NCBI RefSeq assembly: GCF_001708505.1
Contig: NZ_CP015992.1
Span: 2,790,001 to 2,854,000, forward strand
Source of the DNA: Pseudomonas sp. TCU-HL1
GTDB taxonomy: Bacteria > Pseudomonadota > Gammaproteobacteria > Pseudomonadales > Pseudomonadaceae
Reading direction: 5' to 3'
DNA length: 64,000 nucleotides
Of this stretch, positions 8,791 through 17,668 are shown in pieces. Position numbers and translations under genes: made by a program. Within the stretch, counting starts at the first letter, position 1, and each line of letters starts with the position of its first letter. Under the pieces are notes generated by a model, which did not search any database, had not been told where the DNA came from, and saw only the letters and a program-made list of their open reading frames with translations.

Positions 8791-9041
8791 CCGGTGGAGC
8801 AGGTCGCACGCAGGGTACCGGGCGTCAGCTCGGCCCTGGCCGAGCGACTGACTGGCGGGCGCTACACCGACCTCGATATCGATCGCAGGGTTGCGAGATC
8901 ATGAGCCGCATCGCCGCGCCCATGATCGGCGGCATGGTCACCGCGCCACTGCTTTCGCTATTCATGATTCCGGCCGCTTATTGCCTGATGCGTCGGCGTC
9001 GGCTGCCAGGGACTTCCCGCGTGGTCGAAGGAAACAGCTGA
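8791..9041 (+). pseudogene. relic of a cusA-type heavy-metal RND pump gene
   Basis: Two out-of-frame pieces are readable. From 8794 the frame reads VEQVARRVPGVSSALAERL then TGGRYTDLDIDR, matching VERAAKTVPGVSSALAERL/TGGRYIDVDIDR of the intact CusA at 44596-47754. After a stop and frame change at about 8887 the next frame reads EIMSRIAAPMIGGMVTAPLL and SLFMIPAAYCLMRRRRLP, matching the CusA C-terminus. About 270 codons between these segments are missing, and nothing upstream survives. It cannot make a pump. Confidence 0.85.
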
Positions 9042-9078
9042 GGCGACGAGGCTCCAGGATGATCAGGGGCCTCGCCCT

Positions 9079-10980
9079 TCAGATTTCCACCTGGGTTCCC
9101 AGTTCGATCACCCGATTCACCGGCAGCTGGAAGTAACGCATGCTGCTGTTGGCGTTCTTGTGCAGGAAGGCGAACAGGCCCTCGCGCCACAGGGCCATGC
9201 CCAGGCGCTTGGTGGGGATTACCGTTTCGCGGCTGAGGAAGTAGGTGGTACGCATGGGCGCAACGTTCAGCCCGTCGACCTGGCAGTGCTGCAGGGCCTC
9301 GGGCACGTTGGGTTCTTCCATGAAGCCGAAGTGCAGCAGCACACGGAAGAAACCGTCGCCGTACGGGGTCACTTCCAGGCGCTGGTGGTGCTCGATGCGC
9401 GGCGTATCGCGTGTCACCACGGTCAGCAGCACGATCTGCTCATGTAGCACCTGGTTGTGCAGCATGTTGTGCAGCAGCGCGTGCGGCACCGCGTCCGGGC
9501 TGGCGGTGAGGAACACGGCTGTGCCCTGGACACGGTGTGGCGGTTGCAGGCGGATGCTGTCGAGGAACACGCCCAAGGGCAGGGCGGTTTCGTCCAGGCG
9601 TTCGATCAGGATCTGTTTTCCGCCCTTCCAGGTCGTCATGAGCACGAAGAGGATCACCCCGGCGACCACCGGGAAAGCGCCACCCTGAAACACCTTCGGC
9701 ACGTTCGCGGCGAAGAAGAGTCCGTCCACGATCAGGAAACCGAGCAGCAGTGGGATCGCCAGCCAGCGTGGGGCACGCCACAACAGCAGCATCACGGCAG
9801 ACACCAGCAGGGTGTCGATCAGCATGGTGGTGGTCACCGCGACGCCATAGGCCGCCGCCAGCGCGCCGGAAGAGCCGAAGCCGATCACCAGCAGCACGAC
9901 GCAGGTCATCAGCGCCCAGTTCACCACGCCGATGTAGATCTGCCCCTGGGCGGCACTGGAGGTGTGCTGGATCTGCATACGCGGGATGTAACCCAGCTGG
10001 ATGGCCTGCTGGCTCAGAGAGAAGGCACCGGAAATCACCGCCTGGGAGGCAATGATGGTGGCCAGGGTGGACAGGCCGATCATCGGCAGCAGGGCCCATT
10101 CCGGAGCCAGCAGGTAGAAGGGGTTTCGCGCGGCAGCCGGGTTGGACAGCAACAGGGCACCCTGGCCGAAGTAGTTCAGCACCAGGCCGGGCAGGACCAG
10201 GCTGAACCAGGCCCGCGCAATCGGTTTGCGACCGAAGTGCCCCATGTCGGCGTAGAGCGCTTCGGCACCGGTCAGCGCCAGCACGACGGCGCCGAGAATG
10301 GTCACCCCGACGCCGGGATGGGCGATGAAGAAGTTGACGGCCCACCAGGGGTTGACCGCCTGGAGGACTTCCGGATGACGGGCGATGCCGTAGAGGCCGA
10401 GCACGCCCAACACCACGAACCAGAGCACCATGACCGGGCCGAACACGATACCGATGCGCGCCGTACCGTGCTTCTGCAACAGGAACAGGCCGATCAGCAA
10501 CACCACGGTGACCGGAACCACCCAGTGGCTGAGGCCGGGGAGGGCGACGTCCAGCCCCTCGACCGCCGAAAGCACGGAGATGGCTGGAGTGATCATGCTG
10601 TCGCCATAGAACAGCGCCGTGCCGAACAGTCCCAGCAGGACCAGCGTGCCGCTGAGCCGTGGGTAAGCGGCCGTGGCACGACGTGCCAGGGCGGTCAGGG
10701 CCATGACGCCGCCTTCTCCGCCGTTATCGGCGCGCAGCATGAACAGCACGTACTTCAGCGAAACCACCCACAGCAACGACCACAGCACCAGGGACAGGAC
10801 CCCGAACACACCTTCCGGGTTGACCTGCACGCCGTAATGTCCGGCGAAAACCTCCTTGAGGGTGTACAGGGGGCTGGTGCCGATGTCGCCGTACACCACG
10901 CCGGTGGCAGCCACCAGCAAACCGAACGAGGACGAATGGGCACGCGAATGGGCCTGTGGCTGCTGGGCGCCAGCGCTCAT
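9079..10980 (-). CDS. kup: KUP/Trk-D type potassium uptake protein
   Basis: 633 residues with about 12 membrane segments followed by a cytoplasmic tail. The signature GVVYGDIGTSPLYTLKE near residues 28-44 is diagnostic of KUP transporters, which import K+ with protons. Further conserved parts are ADNGGEGGVMALTAL, GDSMITPAISVLSAVEGL and LYADMGHFG. The start at 10980 has AGGAG 7 nt upstream. It stands alone, ending 37 bp from the cusA relic. The 257 bp between it and the divergent microprotein gene must hold promoters for both. Confidence 0.96.
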   Translation of the reverse strand: MSAGAQQPQAHSRAHSSSFGLLVAATGVVYGDIGTSPLYTLKEVFAGHYGVQVNPEGVFGVLSLVLWSLLWVVSLKYVLFMLRADNGGEGGVMALTALARRATAAYPRLSGTLVLLGLFGTALFYGDSMITPAISVLSAVEGLDVALPGLSHWVVPVTVVLLIGLFLLQKHGTARIGIVFGPVMVLWFVVLGVLGLYGIARHPEVLQAVNPWWAVNFFIAHPGVGVTILGAVVLALTGAEALYADMGHFGRKPIARAWFSLVLPGLVLNYFGQGALLLSNPAAARNPFYLLAPEWALLPMIGLSTLATIIASQAVISGAFSLSQQAIQLGYIPRMQIQHTSSAAQGQIYIGVVNWALMTCVVLLVIGFGSSGALAAAYGVAVTTTMLIDTLLVSAVMLLLWRAPRWLAIPLLLGFLIVDGLFFAANVPKVFQGGAFPVVAGVILFVLMTTWKGGKQILIERLDETALPLGVFLDSIRLQPPHRVQGTAVFLTASPDAVPHALLHNMLHNQVLHEQIVLLTVVTRDTPRIEHHQRLEVTPYGDGFFRVLLHFGFMEEPNVPEALQHCQVDGLNVAPMRTTYFLSRETVIPTKRLGMALWREGLFAFLHKNANSSMRYFQLPVNRVIELGTQVEI

Positions 10981-11237
10981 TGATACACTCCTGAAAAGCG
11001 GGCGTGGCGGGAGGGACGGTCAGATCGGACGTGGCGCCTGGGCGTTGGGCGCGGGTCGGACTGAGGCCTGCCACAAAAGGGCGTCAAGTATCCCGTCTGC
11101 CCGAAGAGCCCGGCGTAAAAAATGCGTAAAAAAGTAGCTCCGGCCTCACACCGGACCGGCCGGCAGCCGCAGCTTGCAGGCGGCTGGACCGCTTGTAAGC
11201 TTGAAGGTGTAAAGGGTCGAAAACTGGGAGGTGTGCA

Positions 11238-11375
11238 ATGAGCGCTAACGCGATTGGCATGATCGTGGTCGGCTGCCTGTTCATCGGTTGCATCGGCATG
11301 GTGCTGTGGACCAACCGCCCGTTCCTTCGGGACTGGTTCGAGCACCACCATTGGCACTGGCCACGGTTCCACTGA
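11238..11375 (+). CDS. 45-residue membrane microprotein with Trp/His-rich tail
   Basis: MSANAIGMIVVGCLFIGCIG opens the frame, followed by MVLWTNRPFLRDWFEHHH and WHWPRFH. There is one predicted membrane helix (residues about 5-24), then a short aromatic and histidine-rich tail that would be cytoplasmic or periplasmic depending on topology. Support for translation: GGGAGG 7 nt before the ATG, and a strong terminator starting 11 bp after the stop. I do not recognise a family. It is divergent from kup; a role in ion transport is possible but unproven. Confidence 0.7.
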   Translation: MSANAIGMIVVGCLFIGCIGMVLWTNRPFLRDWFEHHHWHWPRFH

Positions 11376-11385
11376 TAACCGCTTC

Positions 11386-11414
11386 CAGCCCCTCGCTTGA
11401 GGGGCTGTTCGTTT
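11386..11414 (+). terminator. Rho-independent terminator
   Basis: CAGCCCCTC (11386-11394), loop GCTT, GAGGGGCTG (11399-11407), then TTCGTTTT. A perfect 9-bp GC-rich stem with a T-rich tail directly after the microprotein gene. Confidence 0.9.
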
Positions 11415-11486
11415 TCGGGGGCGCGCAATTCGGAGAGCGCTGCAACGGCTGCCCGGGCACCGCCTTACGGTGCCGGATCAGCCAGG

Positions 11487-13490
11487 TCAATGCGAAGCGC
11501 GGTGGCGAATGGTCTTGAGCAGGTCGTCCGGGGTGATCTGGCCGACCACCTGGCTGGCGGCGCTGCCGGGGACGGGCAGGTCGAGGATATGGCCCTTCAT
11601 CTTGCCGACCACATGCATTTCGCAGGGTTTGCAGTCGAACTTCAGGGTCAGTACCTCATCGCCGTGGACCAGTTGCATGGGCGCAACCTTGGTCCGTACG
11701 CCGGTCACGCCTTTGGCCTGCTTAGGGCACAGGTTGAAGGAGAAACGCAGGCAGTGCTTGGTGATCATCACCGGCACTTCGCCTGTTTCTTCGTGTGCCT
11801 CGTAGGCGGCGTCGATCAACTGCACGCCGTAGCGATGGTAGAAGTCGCGCGCCTTCTGGTTGTAGACGTTGTAGAGGAACGACAGGTGCGCCTCGGGGTA
11901 AACCGGTGGCGGCACGCTGACCGCTTTGCGATAGCCATGGGGGTGAGCCTTGACGCGGGCCTCGCTCAGCGCCTCAATGGCTTCGCGGCGCAGCGCCTTG
12001 AGCTGGGACGCGGGGATGAAGTACGCCTGCGGGGCGTCCAGTTCGACGCCATTGGCGTGGTAATGGGTGGTGCCCAGCTGGCCCAGCAGGTCGTGCAACT
12101 GTTCCAGCGCCTGCTCCGGCTTGTTCGCCGTGCCGAAGGGGCCATCCAGGGCGACGCTGGCCATCACGCCTTCTTCGCTGGTGGCGACCAGTTCCAGACG
12201 CGCTTCACGGAGGGTGGCTTTCCAGCTGACGCCGATGCGCCGCTCTGCGGAGGTCTTCAGCAGTGCCTGTTGCCAGTTGTGGTCGAGGTTGCGGCTGAGC
12301 GGATGGTTGGGCCGCAGGCGGGAGAGGGCGGCCGGCATCTCGTTGGGCTCTACGCGGTAGCGCCAGCGCTTCTCGCCTTCTTCCTCGAACTCACCCTTGA
12401 GCTCGGCGATGTTGGCCCGGAAACCCACCACTTCACGCTTGACCAGCACGTTGAGGCCGTCGCCGTTGGACAGCGGCTCACGGGTGACGGCGATCAGGTC
12501 GCGCTTACCGACTTTCTCCACTTCCCCGACCAGCAGGCCGGTGAAGGTGGGGGAGTCGAAGGCGCCGATGTCGATCTTGCGCTCGGTGACGAAGTAGTCG
12601 GTGCTGCCGCGGTGGAAGGTCTTGTCCGGGTCGGGCACGAAAAAGTGGTCCGTGCGGCCGCTGGAGGCGCGGGCCAGGTCCGGGCGCCCTTCGAGGATGC
12701 CGTCCAGGCGCTGGCGGTAGTACGCAGTGATGTTCTTGACGTAGCTGGCATCCTTGTAGCGCCCTTCGATCTTGAAGGAGCGTACGCCGGCATCCACCAG
12801 GGCGCTCAGGTTGTCGCTCTGGTTGTTGTCTTTCATCGACAGCAGGTGCTTTTCGAAGGCCACCACGCGGCCCTGGTCGTCCTTCAGGGTGTAGGGCAGG
12901 CGGCAGGCCTGGGAGCAGTCGCCACGGTTGGCGCTGCGACCGGTCTGCGCGTGGGAGATGTTGCACTGGCCAGAGAAGGCCACGCACAGGGCGCCGTGGA
13001 TGAAGAACTCGATGGCCGCGTCGGTTTCATCGGCGATGGCGCGAATCTGTTTAAGGTCCAGCTCACGGGCCAGGACCAATTGCGAAAAGCCCGCCTGGTC
13101 GAGGAACCTGGCCCGCTCCAGAGTGCGAATATCGGTCTGGGTGCTGGCATGCAGCTCGATGGGCGGGATGTCCAGTTCGAGGACGCCCATGTCCTGCACG
13201 ATCAGCGCGTCGACGCCGGCGTCGTAGAGCTGGTGGATCAGCTTGCGCGCGGGCTCCAGTTCATCGTCATGCAGGATGGTGTTGAGGGTGACGAACACCC
13301 GCACATGGAACTGGTGGGCGAATTCGACCAGTCTGGCGATATCCGCCACTTCGTTGCAGGCGTTGTGGCGCGCGCCGAAGCTCGGGCCGCCGATGTACAC
13401 GGCATCGGCCCCGTGCAGGATGGCCTCGCGGGCAATGTTGACGTCGCGGGCGGGGCTGAGAAGTTCTAACTGGTTTTTGGGTAAAGGCAT
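11487..13490 (-). CDS. rlhA: peptidase U32 family protein, 23S rRNA C2501 hydroxylase
   Basis: 667 residues. The start MPLPKNQLELLSPARDVNIA and HGADAVYIGGPSFGAR is the U32 core. The run C-N-ISHAQTGRSANRGDC-SQAC supplies the cysteines expected for an iron-sulfur cluster, and HLLSMKDNNQSDNL and GVRSFKIEGRYKDASYVKN continue the family pattern. The long C-terminal part matches the RlhA/YdcP branch (DUF3656 insert). The family member RlhA makes 5-hydroxycytidine at 23S rRNA position 2501. The start at 13490 is where homology begins; the open frame to 13625 overlaps the thioesterase end. Confidence 0.9.
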   Translation of the reverse strand: MPLPKNQLELLSPARDVNIAREAILHGADAVYIGGPSFGARHNACNEVADIARLVEFAHQFHVRVFVTLNTILHDDELEPARKLIHQLYDAGVDALIVQDMGVLELDIPPIELHASTQTDIRTLERARFLDQAGFSQLVLARELDLKQIRAIADETDAAIEFFIHGALCVAFSGQCNISHAQTGRSANRGDCSQACRLPYTLKDDQGRVVAFEKHLLSMKDNNQSDNLSALVDAGVRSFKIEGRYKDASYVKNITAYYRQRLDGILEGRPDLARASSGRTDHFFVPDPDKTFHRGSTDYFVTERKIDIGAFDSPTFTGLLVGEVEKVGKRDLIAVTREPLSNGDGLNVLVKREVVGFRANIAELKGEFEEEGEKRWRYRVEPNEMPAALSRLRPNHPLSRNLDHNWQQALLKTSAERRIGVSWKATLREARLELVATSEEGVMASVALDGPFGTANKPEQALEQLHDLLGQLGTTHYHANGVELDAPQAYFIPASQLKALRREAIEALSEARVKAHPHGYRKAVSVPPPVYPEAHLSFLYNVYNQKARDFYHRYGVQLIDAAYEAHEETGEVPVMITKHCLRFSFNLCPKQAKGVTGVRTKVAPMQLVHGDEVLTLKFDCKPCEMHVVGKMKGHILDLPVPGSAASQVVGQITPDDLLKTIRHRASH

Positions 13491-13581
13491 GGCAATCAGG
13501 TCCGGCACGGGTGCAGGGGGCGCATTGTAGCGGTCGTGCGCCGCCTGGGCACCCATGGGCTGCCGGATGACTGGCCAGCTG

Positions 13582-13998
13582 TCAGCACGACCGGTTCGGC
13601 GGAATGGAGTAAGTGCCCACCACATGGGCCACCGGCTCCTCCAGCCCTTCCGAATAGAGCGAGACTTCCCCCACGGCCAGGGTCTTGCCCACCTTCATTA
13701 GCTGGCACTCGCCAATGAGGCGCTTGCGTGCCTCGGGCTTGCGCAGGAAGTTGATGGTCAGGCTGGTCGTGACGGCCAGGGGAACGATGCCGATTTCGCC
13801 CAGCAGCGCGACATAGAGCGCCACATCCGCGAGGGCCATCAGGGTCGGACCGGATACGGTCCCGCCGGGGCGCAGGTCCGTCTCGGCCACCGGTTGCGAC
13901 ACCGTGGCGCAGCGGTCACTGACGGACTCGACCACGACTCGGGCCTGGGGAAATTCCTCGCGGATGAATCGGGCAATCGCTTCTGTCTTGTCGGTCAC
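13582..13998 (-). CDS. PaaI-family (hotdog fold) thioesterase
   Basis: A 138-residue protein with the hotdog-fold signature RPGGTVSGPTLMALADVALY (about residues 42-61) followed by VTTSLTINFLRKP. The family hydrolyses acyl-CoA thioesters as tetramers; the substrate is not predictable. A GTG start at 13998 is chosen because GGGAG lies 6 nt upstream and MTDKTEAIARFIREEF is the usual start; the longer frame to 14085 has no such support. It ends 91 bp before rlhA in the same direction. Confidence 0.82.
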   Translation of the reverse strand: MTDKTEAIARFIREEFPQARVVVESVSDRCATVSQPVAETDLRPGGTVSGPTLMALADVALYVALLGEIGIVPLAVTTSLTINFLRKPEARKRLIGECQLMKVGKTLAVGEVSLYSEGLEEPVAHVVGTYSIPPNRSC

Positions 13999-14165
13999 GA
14001 CGGGCTCCCTGCTTTTTGAAAATCCACCGGACGCTGCCACAAGCGCCGTTCCGCTGTCCACGCCAGCGGTTGTCGCGGGCGTCAAAGGGCGCGTTGACTT
14101 GGTGCAACATCATTCACATGTTTCTTGGCTACGCTCCCCGGACAGAACTTCGAAGGGTAGTCGGG

Positions 14166-14948
14166 ATGTCATTCATCGATTCGATCATCGCCCAGGTGCT
14201 GGGGCTGGAAGTCAGCCTTCATCATGCCCATGCACGCCTGGCGTGCCGCACGGATAACGAGGCGCTGCACGACCTTCGGATCAACCTGCGCAAGTTGCGC
14301 AGCTTGCTGCGGCCGATGCGGCGACTGGAGGCGCCGCGCATGCTGGACGAAGCCGCCGCCGACGTGGGGCGCCTGACCACGCCCGTACGGGATCTGGAGG
14401 TACTGATCGTCGAGCTCGAACGGCAGGGCTTCCATGACCCGGCCATCCGCCGACGTCAGCTCCTGGAGTCGAGTTATTCGGCCATCGACGCGAGCGCCAC
14501 GGTCCAGCGCTTCATGGCTGTGCTGGACGGCTGGCCAGCGCGAATGCGTGAAGCCCAGCGTGACGGTGAACTGGACAAACTCCACGAGCGCGTGAGGATT
14601 CGCCTCCAGCGCCAGTTGCAGCGCTTGCGCGAATCCCTGGCAGACTCCGCATTCGATCGCCATGAGCTGCGCCTGCTGGTCAAGCGCATGCGCTATGCCC
14701 ACGAGGCCTACCCCAGGCTTTCTCCCCTCCCCGGTGAGGCCGTTCAGGCGCTGAGGGCTGTGCAATCCGCGCTGGGGGGCTGGCACGACCACTTCCAGTG
14801 GTGCCTGCGAGCCGAGCACGAGCGGGACCTGCTGGTGCTCAAGGACCGCTGGGAAATTGCCGGTGACGCGGAGCTGAAGGCCGCCGAAGTCGAGCTTTCG
14901 ATCCTGGCTGAATGCCTGGCGAAGAAGGAACCCAGTCCGGTGGAGTAG
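14166..14948 (+). CDS. CHAD domain protein
   Basis: 260 residues, all helical, with the conserved histidines and basic residues of CHAD (conserved histidine alpha-helical domain): LHDLRINLRKLRSLLRP, TTPVRDLEVL, LRLLVKRMRYAHEAYP and LGGWHDHFQW. CHAD domains bind polyphosphate. No fused CYTH domain is present. The start at 14166 is preferred over the longer frame from 14016, which overlaps the thioesterase promoter region. Convergent with the ammonia-lyase gene. Confidence 0.88.
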   Translation: MSFIDSIIAQVLGLEVSLHHAHARLACRTDNEALHDLRINLRKLRSLLRPMRRLEAPRMLDEAAADVGRLTTPVRDLEVLIVELERQGFHDPAIRRRQLLESSYSAIDASATVQRFMAVLDGWPARMREAQRDGELDKLHERVRIRLQRQLQRLRESLADSAFDRHELRLLVKRMRYAHEAYPRLSPLPGEAVQALRAVQSALGGWHDHFQWCLRAEHERDLLVLKDRWEIAGDAELKAAEVELSILAECLAKKEPSPVE

Positions 14949-15018
14949 GGCGTGGTTCCTCCGGCCGGATCACAGGACCTTGGCGAGTTCAGCCCGTAGG
15001 TCGGTGGCGAAAGTGCCG

Positions 15019-16242
15019 TTACCGCTGCTGCAGCCAACTGCGCTGACGTTCCAGCACAGAAGTTGCCGTCTCGCCCGCCAGCTCGGCATAGAGGCCTGGC
15101 GCAGTGGCCCCTTCGGTGCTGATCAACAGCACCCGCGACTGCCGGTCGAGGCCCATTTCGGCGGCCTGGGCCGGCGAGCCCATCACTCGCACGAGCGCCG
15201 CAAGCCCGGCCACGGCGGACTCACCAGCCACCAAGGGCAGGTCCCCTGCGCGTCCCTGGGCCAGCCGCCGCATCGCATCAACGGCCTCGCCGTCTTCGAT
15301 GGTCATGAAGTAGTCGATGCAGCCTTCCAGGAGCCTCCACGCCAGGGGGGAGGTTTCGCCGCAGGCCAGACCGGCCATGACCGAATCCACTGAACCGCTG
15401 GCCTTCGCCGCGCGACCCGCCAGGGCGCTCTGGCAGAGGCAGTCGGCTTGCGCGGGTTCGACCACGATCAGGGTTGGCCGCGCCTCGCCGTAGCGTTCCC
15501 ACAGGTAGCTCGCGATGCCGGCGGCCAGACCGCCAACGCCACCCTGAAGGAAGACGTGGCTGAACGGGCTGGTTGCCGGGGCGGCGTGCAAGGCTTCCAG
15601 TGCTTCCGCGGCAATGATCCCGTAGCCCTGCATCACATCGCGGGGAATCGCTTCATAGCCGTCATAGGAAGTGTCGGACACCACCGTCCAGCCGTGCTCG
15701 TCCGCCAGGCGGGCCGCTTCGTGCACCGAGTCGTCGTAGTTGCCGCTGATGCGGATGATCCGCGCGCCATAGGCGGCAATCGCCTGCTCGCGCTCGGCGC
15801 TGACGTTGGCATGGAGGACGATCACGCAACCGCAGCCGACACTCTGCGCCGCAGCCGCCAGGGCCCTGCCATGGTTGCCGTCGGTGGCGCTGATCACGGT
15901 GAAGTCGGCCAAGGCCTGTGCGTGCTCGCCTGCGAGCAGCGACCGTGGTTCGAAACCCCGTTCAGGGAAGCGCCGCAGGATCAGGCGAAGGAGGGCGATG
16001 GGCGCTCCCAGTACCTTGAAACTGCCCAGCGACGAGCGCACGGACTCGTCCTTGATCAGCACCTGCGCCAGACTCAGTTCATGGGCCAGGCCGGGCATCT
16101 CCCACAGCGGTGTGACGGTTCGCTCGAAGCGATTCCAGGTGGACAGCCAGGCGCGGCTTTCGGCGGCCTGCCGCATGTTCATGATGGCGCGCAGGGTGTC
16201 GGGATAAGGGCGGCGGGTGGCCGTGGGATTGACGATCAGCAT
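15019..16242 (-). CDS. dpaL: diaminopropionate ammonia-lyase
   Basis: 407 residues of fold-type II PLP enzyme. The likely PLP lysine is in SSLGSFKVLGAP, preceded by LIKDESVR; ATDGNHGRALAAAAQ is the phosphate-contact asparagine loop; LQGGVGGLAAGIASYLW is the glycine-rich PLP phosphate loop. The family turns 2,3-diaminopropionate into pyruvate and ammonia. Start at 16242 with GGAG 6-7 nt upstream; the open frame to 16377 overlaps the neighbour. It lies 34 bp after the M20 hydrolase gene and is probably cotranscribed. Confidence 0.88.
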   Translation of the reverse strand: MLIVNPTATRRPYPDTLRAIMNMRQAAESRAWLSTWNRFERTVTPLWEMPGLAHELSLAQVLIKDESVRSSLGSFKVLGAPIALLRLILRRFPERGFEPRSLLAGEHAQALADFTVISATDGNHGRALAAAAQSVGCGCVIVLHANVSAEREQAIAAYGARIIRISGNYDDSVHEAARLADEHGWTVVSDTSYDGYEAIPRDVMQGYGIIAAEALEALHAAPATSPFSHVFLQGGVGGLAAGIASYLWERYGEARPTLIVVEPAQADCLCQSALAGRAAKASGSVDSVMAGLACGETSPLAWRLLEGCIDYFMTIEDGEAVDAMRRLAQGRAGDLPLVAGESAVAGLAALVRVMGSPAQAAEMGLDRQSRVLLISTEGATAPGLYAELAGETATSVLERQRSWLQQR

Positions 16243-16276
16243 CTTGAGCTCCAGACGGATGGCGAGGGCAGGGCGG

Positions 16277-17524
16277 TCAGGGCTGCGCGAGTCGGTGGCG
16301 GACGACATCGAGCAGCACCTCGGCGCCGGACAGCAGCAGATCGTCACCCGTGTGCTCGCGAGGGTTGTGACTGACACCGTCCTGGCTGGGCACGAAGATC
16401 ATTGCCGCTGGCGCGATGCGCGCGATCATTTGCGCGTCATGGCCAGCACCCGAGGTCATGCGTCGGTGGCTGAGCCCCAGGCGACTGGCGGAGGCTTCGA
16501 TGGCATCGGCCAGCCCGGCATCGAAGACCACCGGCTGGAACCGCACCCATTGTGCGCTCTGGATTTCGACGCCTTCCGCATCGGCGATGCGTGCGACGAG
16601 TTGAGCCAAGCGACGCTCGGCTGCTTGCAGGCGCGCTTCGTCGGGGTCGCGCAGATCCACGGTGAAGGTGGCCTTGCGAGGGATGACATTGATCAGGTTC
16701 GGCTCGAAGCGCATGCAACCGGCAGTCGCCAGGGTGCCATCGACCGCGATCTCGCGCAGCTGGCTGATTACGCTGCTGGCGACCCACCCGGCGTCATGGC
16801 GCAAGTGCATGGGCGTGGTGCCGGCATGGTTGGCACTGCCCTTGACGGTGACCTGCTGCCAGGAGATGCCTTGCAGGTTCTCCACCACCCCGATCTGGAG
16901 GCCTTCGGCCTCGAGAATCGGCCCTTGTTCGATATGCAGTTCCAGGTATTCGTGAGGGACCTGGGCACCCGGTTCGAGATCGCCGGCATAGCCGATGCGA
17001 GCCAGTTCTTCGCCCAGGCGGGTGCCATCGGTACCGACGGCGTTCAGCGCAGTTTCAACGTCCAGGCCCCCTGCATACACCAGCGAGCCCATCATGTCGG
17101 GCTGGTAGCGCACACCTTCTTCATTGGTGAAGGCGGCCACCGTGATCGGGCGGGACGGCGATAACCCTGCTTCGCGATACGCCCGCAACACGGCCAGGCC
17201 GGCGAGCACGCCATAGCAGCCATCCAGTGCACCGGCGTTGGCCACGCTGTCGATATGCGAGCCGATCATCAGTGGCGCCTGCTGGTCGTCTGCCGCGCGC
17301 AGGGTGCCGAAGATGTTGCCAATGCGGTCGATTTTTACCTCGAGGCCAAGTGCGTCCATCCAGCGCAACAACTGGTCGCGGCCGGCCTTGTCGGCATCGG
17401 TGAGCGCGATTCGTGTGCGGCCGTCCTGGTCGGGCTCGACGCCGATCTCGCCCAGGAGCCGGATCTGACACAGCAGCGTCTCACCGTCGAGGTTCAATGA
17501 GGTTGAAGCAGGACGTGGGCACAT
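16277..17524 (-). CDS. M20-family Zn amidohydrolase (allantoate/N-carbamoyl-amino acid type)
   Basis: 415 residues with the metal ligands of the allantoate amidohydrolase/N-carbamoyl-L-amino-acid hydrolase group: GSHIDSV, LDGCYG, FTNEEGVRY, LELHIEQGP and the late SHNPREHT. The dimerisation domain contains GSANHAGTTPMHLRHDA. It should hydrolyse an N-carbamoyl or ureido amide in the cytoplasm. The ATG at 17524 is preferred because TGGAG lies 8 nt upstream; an ATG two codons earlier sits on top of that site. It leads an operon with the ammonia-lyase, which suggests breakdown of a carbamoylated diamino acid. Confidence 0.87.
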   Translation of the reverse strand: MCPRPASTSLNLDGETLLCQIRLLGEIGVEPDQDGRTRIALTDADKAGRDQLLRWMDALGLEVKIDRIGNIFGTLRAADDQQAPLMIGSHIDSVANAGALDGCYGVLAGLAVLRAYREAGLSPSRPITVAAFTNEEGVRYQPDMMGSLVYAGGLDVETALNAVGTDGTRLGEELARIGYAGDLEPGAQVPHEYLELHIEQGPILEAEGLQIGVVENLQGISWQQVTVKGSANHAGTTPMHLRHDAGWVASSVISQLREIAVDGTLATAGCMRFEPNLINVIPRKATFTVDLRDPDEARLQAAERRLAQLVARIADAEGVEIQSAQWVRFQPVVFDAGLADAIEASASRLGLSHRRMTSGAGHDAQMIARIAPAAMIFVPSQDGVSHNPREHTGDDLLLSGAEVLLDVVRHRLAQP

Positions 17525-17668
17525 CAGCATGACTCCAGCAGAGCGAAACAGGCGATGGAGTAATAATATTTCCCTTGCCGCGTACTAATTCCTCTCCTTT
17601 CCTCGGCGGCGCGCACTTTTAGTTTTAAATATGCCCATCATAATCAATTTTATTGCGAGCCCCTGCCC
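17525..17668. promoter_or_regulatory. divergent control region between amidohydrolase operon and Lrp-type regulator
   Basis: 144 bp with conspicuous AT-rich blocks (TAATAATATTT near 17560 and TTTAAATATGCCCATCATAA near 17620) in otherwise GC-rich DNA. Lrp/AsnC proteins bind such AT-rich, weakly palindromic stretches, and divergent placement favours local control. No exact box can be assigned by eye. Confidence 0.4.

Noticed and set aside
9457..10983. 508-codon plus-strand frame across kup
   Set aside because: Gln/His/Gly-rich antisense shadow of kup.
11397..13469. 690-codon plus-strand frame across rlhA
   Set aside because: It is the antisense shadow of rlhA, whose conserved U32 motifs are unmistakable on the minus strand.
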